Below are positions 5,656 through 12,632 of a stretch of DNA of 14,316 nucleotides, piece by piece. The notes below the pieces were generated by a model. The model was given only the letters and a program-made list of their open reading frames with translations, was not told the DNA's origin and made no database searches. Numbering within the stretch: position 1 is the stretch's first letter; every line of letters begins with the position of its first letter. The translations under genes were made by a program, and so were the position numbers. Origin of the DNA: Lentzea aerocolonigenes (GTDB lineage: Bacteria; Actinomycetota; Actinomycetes; Mycobacteriales; Pseudonocardiaceae); NCBI RefSeq assembly GCF_000955955.1, contig NZ_JYJG01000318.1:1-14316 (forward strand), written 5' to 3'.

Positions 5656-7233
5656 TCAGGACACCAGGGAAAGGCTGCGGCGGGCCGGTTCGGCGACGGG
5701 AGTGGGCTCGGCGGAGGGGACGACGACTTCCTCGCCGCCGATCTCGCGCGTGATCCAGGCGCCGGATTCGACCATGACCTTCAGCGTGCGGGTGTCGAGG
5801 GCGTTGATGCGGCCGTAGTACCACTCGTCGGTGGCCAGCGAGCCCATGCGGTCGGAGAGGCGCTTCTTGATGTCGATGACCCGCTCGAACAACGTCTGGA
5901 CCAGGGTGGCACGGTCGAACGGGCCCTGGAGGCCCTCGCGGATGCGGTCTTCGATGCCGCGCGGGATGCCTTCGGAGTCGGGCATGAGCATGGTGGTCCA
6001 GGCGCGGGACTTCTCGCGGTACTGGAGCTGCTGCATGATGCCTTCGTGCTGCGCGAAGTCGGCGGCGCGGAAAGCTGAGCCGCGCCAGCGCTTCTGCAGG
6101 TTCACGGCCAGCGACAGCGCCGACTTCAGGCCCGTGTTCAGGCCACGGCCAGGCCAGAAGTGCAGGGAGTTGGCGGCGTCGCCCAGCAGGAAGCCGAACG
6201 TCGAGGGGGCGAGTTGGGCCGTGAACTTCGACATCTGCTGCATGCCGAGGGTGAACGAGTTGATGCCCACGACGTCCGCGGCGCCCACGCCGAAGAAGCG
6301 CAGGCCGTCCAGGATTCGGGGCCACAGGTAGGAAAGCTTGTCGACCGAGGGCTTGAAGACCGCGCGGTGGCGGTCGCAGACGAAGCGGCCGCCAGGCGAA
6401 GGACGCATGGTGCAGCCGAACTTGCCGATGCACGAGACAGGGCCGTTTTCGCCCAGGGCAACGATTTCGGACGCTTCCTCGGCGGTCAGGCGCATGTTGA
6501 TGAAGCCGCCACCCAGAGAGTTGAACAGGAAGCGGTTCTGGCCCACGGTCAACGGAACGGTGTGCTCGTCCGGGACCTTGGCGGTGACGCGGATGCCCAG
6601 CACGCGCTCGTCGAGCGGGGAACCGTCCACAGAGAACAGTTCGCGACTCGGCGTGCCGAAGGAGGAGGACAACGAGTCACGAGTCGCCGAACGGGCTCCG
6701 TCGGCGATGGCGAGGACGTGCAGGCCGTCCCAGCTGTCCGGGCGCACATAAGCGTCAGGGATGAGCTCGATGCCGTAGGTGTCCTGGGCCATGTCGAGGA
6801 GGGCATCCTCGATCCAGCGGATCTTGATGTTGCGCGGGCGGCCCTTGGACTCCGGTGAGTCGGGACCGAACGGCCACATCTCGGAGAACTTGCCGGACAC
6901 GAAGAGCTGGTGCTGCACAGCGAACGGCAGCGCGGCCCAGACATTGCTCTGCAACGTCACGACCTGCTCGCGGCGGTTGTTGCCCTCGGCGGCGCCGCGC
7001 CAGACCACGCGGTTGCCCTGGCGCATCCAGCGGCGGTCGTGCACGCGGAGGCTGACCTGCTCGCCCAGCAACGACTTCAGCGTGCAGGCGAAGGCGAGAC
7101 CGACCGGGCCGCCGCCCGCCACGTCGACCCGCAGCGGCTTCGTGCGGCGCAGCTGCGTGATCGACGCGCCCTGCTTCGGCAGCAGCACAGTCGGACCGCA
7201 CCGGCCGATCAGCACCGTCTTCTCGTCAGCCAT
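5656..7233 (-). CDS. FAD-dependent monooxygenase-like oxidoreductase
   Basis: The predicted protein has 525 residues. It carries three signatures of class A flavoprotein hydroxylases: the FAD dinucleotide motif VDVAGGGPVG (about residues 36-45), a DG-type motif AIADGARSATR (near 176-185) and the GD motif LLGDAANSLHFWPGRGLNTG (near 349-368). These enzymes use FAD and NAD(P)H to hydroxylate or epoxidise small molecules; the substrate here cannot be told. The last 100 residues are extra and may be helical. ATG 7233 is chosen because an AGGGGGGA ribosome site precedes it; two Met codons further upstream lack one. The gene lies 62 bases after the DUF397 gene on the same strand and could belong to its transcription unit. 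It converges on the SDR gene with a two-base gap and no visible terminator. Confidence 0.88.
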   Translation of the reverse strand: MADEKTVLIGRCGPTVLLPKQGASITQLRRTKPLRVDVAGGGPVGLAFACTLKSLLGEQVSLRVHDRRWMRQGNRVVWRGAAEGNNRREQVVTLQSNVWAALPFAVQHQLFVSGKFSEMWPFGPDSPESKGRPRNIKIRWIEDALLDMAQDTYGIELIPDAYVRPDSWDGLHVLAIADGARSATRDSLSSSFGTPSRELFSVDGSPLDERVLGIRVTAKVPDEHTVPLTVGQNRFLFNSLGGGFINMRLTAEEASEIVALGENGPVSCIGKFGCTMRPSPGGRFVCDRHRAVFKPSVDKLSYLWPRILDGLRFFGVGAADVVGINSFTLGMQQMSKFTAQLAPSTFGFLLGDAANSLHFWPGRGLNTGLKSALSLAVNLQKRWRGSAFRAADFAQHEGIMQQLQYREKSRAWTTMLMPDSEGIPRGIEDRIREGLQGPFDRATLVQTLFERVIDIKKRLSDRMGSLATDEWYYGRINALDTRTLKVMVESGAWITREIGGEEVVVPSAEPTPVAEPARRSLSLVS

Positions 7234-7295
7234 GACCCCGTCCCCCCTCATGATCCCGTTCAACGGCGGGAACACGAGCTGAGACGGTCAACGGT

Positions 7296-7469
7296 TCAAC
7301 GAAGTTCCAGGAAGTTCTTCCAAGCGGTCGAAGAGAAGGACAGGACTGCTCCGGACGGGTTCTTCGAGTCGCGGACGAGTGCGTCGTGGCCCAGTGACAC
7401 CTCGACGCAGTTCCCGTCCTCTGCTCCACCGCTGTAGCTGCTCTTACGCCATGCACGTTCCTGCGTCAT
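7296..7469 (-). CDS. DUF397 domain small protein
   Basis: The predicted protein has 57 residues and is essentially one DUF397 domain: WRKSSYSGGAEDGNCVEV, then VRDSKNPSGAVLSFSSTAWK. DUF397 proteins are small actinobacterial partners of XRE/DUF5753 regulators, sometimes described as toxin-antitoxin-like (Scr1/Scr2 type). ATG 7469 has AGAGGA upstream and begins the conserved domain. The gene overlaps the 3' end of the regulator gene by 26 bases, implying translational coupling. A longer reading from 7529 would lie within the regulator gene and adds no conserved sequence. Confidence 0.92.
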   Translation of the reverse strand: MTQERAWRKSSYSGGAEDGNCVEVSLGHDALVRDSKNPSGAVLSFSSTAWKNFLELR

Positions 7470-8292
7470 CGAAGTCCTCTCGCGGTTGGCCGGCGTACTC
7501 CGCCAGCACCCGCCGCGATTGTCCCGCATCCAATGCGAGGTTGGCCAAGCGGTCGAACAGCAGGCGGGTACGCACGATGGCGCCCGGATCCTGCACGAAG
7601 ACGTTCGCCAGGTCGGTCTCGACGAACGCCACCGACATCTGCTTCTCGTATTCCCACAGCGTGCAGCTCGACGCGATCACGGCCGTGTCAGCAGGGATGA
7701 TCCGGATCATGAACGCTTTCGTCAGCAACCGGGCGTACTGGCCAGCCATGACCTGCTCGTCGCCGACCTTCGTTCGCAACGCGTGCTCATGGACGTAGAA
7801 CAAGCAAGTCGGCCGCATTGCTCGCCGCAAGATCGCCTGGCGTTGCGTCCGGAACTCCACGAGCGCCGGGATTCGCTCCTCAGTCACCAACCCGGCAGTC
7901 CGGTACACGCCCTGCGCGTACTCCGGTGTCTGGAAGAGACCCGGCACGGTCTGCCCGTCGTAAGCCATGATCGATTTGGCCGTGGACTCGGCCATCGCGA
8001 CAGTGCGCAGGTTGTCGGGGATCTGGACGATGTACTCCTCGAACGCGTTTCGGTAGCGCCTCTTGAAGTCGTTGAAGAAGTCGATGTCCTTGCCGCACAT
8101 CGTCAGGTACTGGACGAGGTCGATCTCGCTCGGACGGAACTTGCCGCGCTCGATCGTCGACACCTTGCTCGGATCCCAGCCGAGCCGCAGCGCCATCGCG
8201 TTGCCGTTCAAGCCCGTGCAGGTTTCACGCAGACGGCGTAGTTCGTCGCCGAGGTCCCTGCTGTAAGCAGTGGAGGGAGTGATCGTGGCCAT
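7444..8292 (-). CDS. XRE-family regulator with DUF5753 domain
   Basis: The predicted protein has 282 residues. The N-terminal helix-turn-helix domain (about 12-70) contains LGDELRRLRE, AMALRLGWDPSKVSTIERGK and LVQYLTMCG. Residues about 95-275 form a DUF5753 domain, recognisable by YDGQTVPGLFQTPEYAQ and VEFRTQRQAILRR. Proteins of this type, with a DUF397 partner, regulate development, antibiotic production or local genes in Streptomyces and relatives; the ligand is unknown. Start choice: ATG 8292, not the in-frame ATG at 8337, because the perfect palindrome at 8310-8324 and a TAGCGT -10-like element ending 7 bases before 8292 would otherwise lie inside the coding region. No ribosome site precedes either start, so the transcript may be leaderless. 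The transporter operon is divergent. Confidence 0.92.
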   Translation of the reverse strand: MATITPSTAYSRDLGDELRRLRETCTGLNGNAMALRLGWDPSKVSTIERGKFRPSEIDLVQYLTMCGKDIDFFNDFKRRYRNAFEEYIVQIPDNLRTVAMAESTAKSIMAYDGQTVPGLFQTPEYAQGVYRTAGLVTEERIPALVEFRTQRQAILRRAMRPTCLFYVHEHALRTKVGDEQVMAGQYARLLTKAFMIRIIPADTAVIASSCTLWEYEKQMSVAFVETDLANVFVQDPGAIVRTRLLFDRLANLALDAGQSRRVLAEYAGQPREDFDDAGTCMA

Positions 8293-8309
8293 GCCAACGA
8301 CGCTAAATC

Positions 8310-8324
8310 TTGCTCTTCGAGCAA
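8310..8324. promoter_or_regulatory. Palindromic operator candidate of the XRE gene
   Basis: TTGCTCTTCGAGCAA is a perfect 6-bp inverted repeat around TTC, 17 bases upstream of the XRE start and directly upstream of its presumed -10 element. Autoregulation by the XRE protein is the simplest reading. It is 96 bases from the start of the divergent transporter operon. Confidence 0.6.
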
Positions 8325-8373
8325 CCCAGCCGCTCATTCGGGTGAAAACAAAGCCTGGGCGATCATCAGGAAA

Positions 8374-8410
8374 CTGCCAGGAATCTCGCAGCCGGTCTAC
8401 AGCTTGGCAG
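8374..8410. promoter_or_regulatory. Inverted repeat in the transporter operon leader
   Basis: CTGCCA and TGGCAG form a perfect 6-bp inverted repeat 25 bases apart, ending close to the adaptor start. Half-sites roughly 31 bases apart could bind two dimers of a regulator, possibly the response regulator encoded downstream, or form part of an RNA structure. OmpR-type regulators usually bind direct repeats, so the link is weak. Confidence 0.3.
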
Positions 8411-8420
8411 ACGACGATCC

Positions 8421-9554
8421 GTGCCCATGACTCGACGTCGCAGATCCTTGTTGATCAACGGACTGCTGGTGGTGGTGCTCCTCGGCGCCGGTGTGGCCGG
8501 CTACCTGGTGTTCTTCGGTTCCTCCGGCAGTGCTCAGCCCACCGCCGCGCGCACGGCCGCAGCGGCGAACCGCGACGTCAGCGAGGTGGTCACGGCGTCG
8601 GGGACGGTGCAGAGCAGCTTCAGCGCCGCCGCGTCGTTCGGCGCGGCCGGGACGGTCACCGAGGTCGACGTCAAGGTCGGCGACACGGTCACCAAGGGCC
8701 AGACGCTCGCCAAGCTGGACCCGACGCAGGCTCAGCTGCAGGTGGACATCGCGCAGGGCAACGTCGACGCGGCCCTCGCGAAGGGCACCGGCACGACCGC
8801 GCTGCTCACGGCGTACCGGCAGGCGCAGCTCGCGCTCAAGCAGGCTCAGGACACGCTCGCGTCGACGACGCTGACCGCACCCGGCGACGGCACGATCACA
8901 TCGATCACCGGCTCGGTCGGGCAGAAGGTCGGAGCGAGCAGCAACGCGTCCAGCAACTCCAGTTCGACGACGAGCACGACCACGACGCAGTCCGGGTTCG
9001 TCGTGGTGACGGACCTCAAGAACCTCGTGCTGCACGCCAACGTGTCGGAGTCCGACGTCAGCAAGCTCAAGGGCGACCAGGCAGCGACCGTCACGGTCAA
9101 CGCGATGCAGGCGCAGCCGATCCAGGCCAAGGTCGCCCAGGTCGACCTCACGCCCACCACGTCGAACAACGTCGTCCAGTACGGCGTCACGCTCGCGCTG
9201 ACCTCTCCGCCGGAGGGGCTGCGGCCCGGTCAGTCGGCGAGCGTCGAGATCACCGTCGCCGGGGCCACCAACGTCCTCGCCGTGCCGGCAGCGGCCGTGC
9301 AGACGGTCAACGGCGCCAGCTCGGTCCAGGTCGTGGAGAACGGCGCGGAGACCCGCAAGACCGTCGAGATCGGTGTGCGCGGTGACCAGTACGTGGAGAT
9401 CAAGTCCGGGCTGACCGCGGGTGAGGAAGTCGTGCTGCCACCGGTCACCACCTCGACCAACCAGAACCGCACGGGCCAGCAGCAGGGTGGCCAGTTCCCC
9501 GGGACCGGCACCGGCAACCGCAACGGCGGCGGCTTCACCGGGACCGGTCGATGA
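8421..9554 (+). CDS. MacA/HlyD-like periplasmic adaptor-type efflux subunit
   Basis: The predicted protein has 377 residues. Residues about 9-32 form an N-terminal membrane anchor. Residues about 70-105 (GAAGTVTEVDVKVGDTVTKG) and 149-170 (LTAPGDGTITSITGSVGQKV) are the two halves of the biotinyl/lipoyl-like domain. The helical hairpin between them is short, as expected without an outer-membrane channel. A Ser/Thr-rich insert (SSNASSNSSSTTSTTTTQS) follows at about 173-191. Beta-barrel and membrane-proximal domains occupy about 195-340 (LRPGQSASVEI, LAVPAAAVQT). The C-terminus is a Gly/Gln/Asn-rich tail with QFPGTGTGNRNGGGFTGTG. It should work with the following ATPase and permease as a MacAB-type exporter or envelope-stress transporter. 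The start is GTG 8421 or ATG 8427; no clear ribosome site. The stop overlaps the next start (ATGA). Confidence 0.9.
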   Translation: MPMTRRRRSLLINGLLVVVLLGAGVAGYLVFFGSSGSAQPTAARTAAAANRDVSEVVTASGTVQSSFSAAASFGAAGTVTEVDVKVGDTVTKGQTLAKLDPTQAQLQVDIAQGNVDAALAKGTGTTALLTAYRQAQLALKQAQDTLASTTLTAPGDGTITSITGSVGQKVGASSNASSNSSSTTSTTTTQSGFVVVTDLKNLVLHANVSESDVSKLKGDQAATVTVNAMQAQPIQAKVAQVDLTPTTSNNVVQYGVTLALTSPPEGLRPGQSASVEITVAGATNVLAVPAAAVQTVNGASSVQVVENGAETRKTVEIGVRGDQYVEIKSGLTAGEEVVLPPVTTSTNQNRTGQQQGGQFPGTGTGNRNGGGFTGTGR

Positions 9555-10246
9555 GCCCGGTGATCGAGGTCAGAGACCTCCGCAAGACCTACGGCGCGGG
9601 CGACACGGCCGTGCACGCGTTGCGAGGCCTCGATCTCACGGTCGAGAAGGGCGAGTACATCGCGATCATGGGCGCGTCCGGGTCCGGCAAGTCGACGCTG
9701 CTCAACATCCTCGGGTGTCTCGACGTGCCGACGTCCGGCAAGTACCTGCTCGACGGCATCGACACGGGTGACTTCGACGAGGAGCAGCTGTCGTTGCTGC
9801 GGAACAGGAAGATCGGGTTCGTCTTCCAGTCCTTCAACCTGGTGCCGCGCACCACGGCACTCGCGAACGTCGAGCTCCCGCTGGTGTACGCGGGAGTTCG
9901 GCGTGCCCAACGCCGGGAACGTGCGCTGGCGGCGCTCGATCTCGTTGGTCTCAAGGACCGCACGCATCACCGGCCCAACGAACTGTCTGGTGGCCAACAA
10001 CAACGCGTGGCGATCGCACGGGCGTTGGTGACGTCGCCCGCGATCGTGCTCGCCGACGAGCCGACCGGAAACCTAGACACCGACTCCAGCCGGGAGGTCA
10101 TGGGGATCTTGGACCGGCTCCACGCGAGTGGCCGGACGGTCGTGTTGATCACGCACGAGGACGAGGTCGCAGCACACGCGATGCGCACGGTCCGCGTGGT
10201 CGACGGCCGTGTTCATTCAGACGGGGTCGCGGGGGTGCTGGTGTGA
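9551..10246 (+). CDS. MacB-type ABC transporter ATP-binding protein
   Basis: The predicted protein has 231 residues, a complete single nucleotide-binding domain of the MacB/LolD class. It has Walker A GASGSGKST (about 41-49), the Q-loop in VFQSFNLVPR, signature LSGGQQQR (about 145), Walker B IVLADEPTGNLD and the switch His in LITHED. All catalytic residues are present. It energises the permease encoded next; MacB proteins in Gram-negatives fuse these two parts, whereas here, as usual in Gram-positives, they are separate genes. It overlaps the adaptor gene by four bases and the permease gene by four, so translation is coupled. Confidence 0.96.
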   Translation: MSPVIEVRDLRKTYGAGDTAVHALRGLDLTVEKGEYIAIMGASGSGKSTLLNILGCLDVPTSGKYLLDGIDTGDFDEEQLSLLRNRKIGFVFQSFNLVPRTTALANVELPLVYAGVRRAQRRERALAALDLVGLKDRTHHRPNELSGGQQQRVAIARALVTSPAIVLADEPTGNLDTDSSREVMGILDRLHASGRTVVLITHEDEVAAHAMRTVRVVDGRVHSDGVAGVLV

Positions 10247-11433
10247 GACTCTTCGAGATCGCCGCGTTCGCGGTTCGCGGCCTGACCGCGAACAAGATGC
10301 GGTCGGGGCTCACGACGCTGGGCATCCTGATCGGTGTCGCGTCGGTGATCCTGCTGATCGCGGTCGGCAACGGGGCGTCCAGCGCGGTGCAGCAGAGCAT
10401 CGCCGGGCTCGGCACGAACATCCTGACGATCAGCCCGCAGCGGTCCCAGCCCGGCAGCCCGGTCAAGCCGCTGACCACGGCGGATGCGGCGGCGCTGGTC
10501 AGTGCAGACTCCCCCGACGTCAAGTACGCCTCCCCCGTCGTCAGTGCTCAGGCGACGGCCGGTTATGGCACGACGAGCTACGCGATCAGCCAGTTCATCG
10601 GCTCGGATCCGCACTACTTCGAGACGACGAACAGTGCTGTCGCACAGGGGAACCTGTTCTCCGACAACGACATCCAGCAGGCGCGCAAGGTCGTGGTGAT
10701 CGGCGCGACCGTCGCGACGCAGCTCTTCCCCGGCACTGATCCGATCGGGAAGTCGATGCTGGTCAACAACATCCCGTTCACCGTCATCGGAGTGCTGGCG
10801 GCCAAGGGATCGAGCGGGTTGCAGGACGCCGACGACATGGCCGTGGCGCCGCTGACGACGACGCAGAACGCGTTGACCGGCTACGGCGGCCTCACCCAGA
10901 TCGTGGTGCAGGCTCGAAGCGCCGACGCGTTGCCGAACGCGCAGGCGCAGGTGACGACGATCCTGAACGGCCGGCACAAGATCAGCCAGACCGCCGACTA
11001 CCGGATCCTGTCGCAGGATCAGCTGCTCACCGCCCGGACCGCGACGACGGAGACGTTCACCGTGTTGCTGGCGTCGGTGGCCGCGATCTCGTTGCTGGTG
11101 GGTGGAATCGGCATCACGAACATCATGCTGGTCACGGTCACCGAGCGGATCCGCGAGATCGGCATCCGCAAGGCCGTCGGCGCGCCCCGGTCGTCGATCC
11201 TCGGGCAGTTCCTGATCGAGGCGACGCTGCTGAGCCTGTTCGGTGGCGCTCTGGGCGTGGCCGCGGGGCTGATCGGCAGCCAGTTCACCATCGCCGGGAT
11301 CAAACCCGTGCTCGTGCCGTCGTCGGTGCTGCTGGCGTTCGCGGTGTCGGCGTTGATCGGCCTGTTCTTCGGCAGCTACCCCGCGTCCCGCGCGGCGAAG
11401 CTCCGCCCCATCGAAGCCCTCAGGCACGAATAA
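10243..11433 (+). CDS. MacB/FtsX-family ABC transporter permease
   Basis: The predicted protein has 396 residues with the MacB topology. TM1 is at about 22-44 (after KMRSGLTTLGILIGVASV), and a large extracytoplasmic MacB_PCD domain spans about 45-268. The FtsX-type membrane domain has TM2 at about 272-295, TM3 at 320-345 and TM4 at 361-379. The cytosolic coupling motif ERIREIGIRKAVGA and the C-terminal YPASRAAKLRPIEAL are strongly conserved in the family. Such permeases act by mechanotransmission, moving substrates on the extracytoplasmic side. The start is GTG 10243, overlapping the ATPase stop. Confidence 0.95.
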   Translation: MRLFEIAAFAVRGLTANKMRSGLTTLGILIGVASVILLIAVGNGASSAVQQSIAGLGTNILTISPQRSQPGSPVKPLTTADAAALVSADSPDVKYASPVVSAQATAGYGTTSYAISQFIGSDPHYFETTNSAVAQGNLFSDNDIQQARKVVVIGATVATQLFPGTDPIGKSMLVNNIPFTVIGVLAAKGSSGLQDADDMAVAPLTTTQNALTGYGGLTQIVVQARSADALPNAQAQVTTILNGRHKISQTADYRILSQDQLLTARTATTETFTVLLASVAAISLLVGGIGITNIMLVTVTERIREIGIRKAVGAPRSSILGQFLIEATLLSLFGGALGVAAGLIGSQFTIAGIKPVLVPSSVLLAFAVSALIGLFFGSYPASRAAKLRPIEALRHE

Positions 11434-11442
11434 GGAGTTCCT

Positions 11443-11940
11443 GTGACCAACCCACTCGACCAGCCGCTCGAGAACGACATCTCGGCCGAGCTGAAGGAGC
11501 GCAAGTCCGGCATCGGCAAGACGACGATGATCCTGGGTGTCGCGGTGCTGGCCATCGTCGCGTTCGTCGGCGGGGTGTTCGTGCAGAAGTCCTTCGGCTC
11601 CACGCAGACCCCCGCACGCCAGAACGCGGCCGGGCGCCAGTTCCCCGGACGCGGTGACGGTTCGACGCCGCCATCTGGTCAGAACCGGCCCAACGGCGGC
11701 AACTTCGGGCGTGGCACCGCGGGCACGATCGACCACATCGACGGCACCACGGTGTACGTGAAGACGCAGAACGGCCAGGTCGTGAAGGTGTCCACTTCGG
11801 ACTCCACGAAGGTGCAGATCACGTCCGACGGCAAGCTGACCGATCTCAAGGCCGGGCAGCAGGTCGTGGTGCAGGGTCAGGCCGGGTCGGACGGCACGGT
11901 GACCGGGCAGACCATCACGCAGCGGCCAGCGACCGGGTGA
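11443..11940 (+). CDS. Membrane-anchored DUF5666-like small protein
   Basis: The predicted protein has 165 residues. A short cytosolic N-terminus (1-26) is followed by one membrane segment (about 27-47) and an extracytoplasmic Gly/Gln/Asn/Pro-rich linker (about 50-93). The C-terminal beta-rich domain (GTIDHIDGTTVYVKTQNGQ, VVKVSTSDSTKVQI, LKAGQQVVVQGQ) resembles DUF5666. The linker contains RQFPGRG and RPNGGNFGRG, very like the tail of the adaptor in the same operon. Its function is unknown; contact with the adaptor or signalling to the kinase is inferred from position and the shared motif. GTG 11443 has a clear AAGGAG six bases upstream. The stop overlaps the start of the response regulator gene. 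Confidence 0.85.
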   Translation: MTNPLDQPLENDISAELKERKSGIGKTTMILGVAVLAIVAFVGGVFVQKSFGSTQTPARQNAAGRQFPGRGDGSTPPSGQNRPNGGNFGRGTAGTIDHIDGTTVYVKTQNGQVVKVSTSDSTKVQITSDGKLTDLKAGQQVVVQGQAGSDGTVTGQTITQRPATG

Positions 11941-12632
11941 TGCAGGATTCTCGCGTGGAACGTGGCCGGTTGCTCGTCGTCGAGGACGAACCCAGCATCC
12001 GCGAACTGCTGTGCGCGTCGCTGCGGTTCGCCGGGTTCACCGTGTCCAGCGCGGCGACCGGCGGCGAGGCCCTTCAGGCTGCGCGGGCCGAGTCGCCCGA
12101 TCTGGTGCTGCTCGACGTGATGCTGCCTGATCGGGACGGGTTCGAGGTGGTGCGGCGGCTGCGTTCGGGCGGCTTGCAGGTGCCGGTGCTCTACCTGACC
12201 GCGCGGGACAGTTCGGACGACCGGATCACCGGGCTGACTGTGGGCGGAGACGGGTACATCACCAAGCCGTTCAGCCTGGAGGAGGTCATCGCGCGGGTGA
12301 CCGCGGTGTTGCGCCGCACCCGGCCAGGGCACGAGGGCGAGCAGCTGACCTGCGGGGATCTGTCGCTGGACGTGGAGAGCCACATCGTGCGACGCGGGTC
12401 GCGGATCGTGGAGCTGTCGCCCACCGAGTTCCGCTTGCTGCACTACCTGATGCGGAACTCAGGGCGGGTGCTGTCGAAGGCGCAGATCCTGGATCAGGTG
12501 TGGTCGCACGACTTCGACGGCGATGTCGGGGTGGTCGAGTCGTACATCTCGTACCTGCGACGGAAAGTGGATTCGGACGCGCCGCGGCTGATCCACACCG
12601 TGCGCGGTCTTGGCTACATGCTTCGACCATGA
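11940..12632 (+). CDS. OmpR/PhoB-family response regulator
   Basis: The predicted protein has 230 residues: a receiver domain (about 10-122) and a winged-helix Trans_reg_C domain (about 135-230). The receiver has the acidic pair in VVEDE, phosphoacceptor Asp59 in LVLLDVMLPD, Thr87 in YLTARD and Lys109 in ITKPF. The loop before the Lys reads GGDGY instead of the usual G(A/G)DDY. The DNA-binding half shows ELSPTEFRLLHYLMRNSGRV, LDQVWSHDFDGD and VESYISYLRRKV, ending in HTVRGLGYMLRP. It is probably phosphorylated by the kinase encoded next and regulates this operon. ATG 11940 overlaps the previous stop (TGATG); GTG 11955 with AGGA 7 bases upstream is an equally plausible start, beginning just before the receiver. 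Confidence 0.95.
   Translation: MQDSRVERGRLLVVEDEPSIRELLCASLRFAGFTVSSAATGGEALQAARAESPDLVLLDVMLPDRDGFEVVRRLRSGGLQVPVLYLTARDSSDDRITGLTVGGDGYITKPFSLEEVIARVTAVLRRTRPGHEGEQLTCGDLSLDVESHIVRRGSRIVELSPTEFRLLHYLMRNSGRVLSKAQILDQVWSHDFDGDVGVVESYISYLRRKVDSDAPRLIHTVRGLGYMLRP

Noticed and set aside
7234..7295. A terminator between the DUF397 and flavoprotein genes
   Set aside because: Only a 5-bp TCCCG/CGGGA stem with a weak context is visible; it is too short to call, and cotranscription remains possible.
8292..8337. Start of the XRE regulator at the upstream ATG 8337
   Set aside because: It would place the palindrome and -10-like element within the gene and adds 15 residues without family similarity.
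10213..11736. A 507-residue minus-strand frame opposite the permease gene
   Set aside because: The sequence is composed of Arg, Asp, Gln, His and Gly repeats characteristic of the shadow of a conserved gene; the plus strand carries an unmistakable MacB permease.
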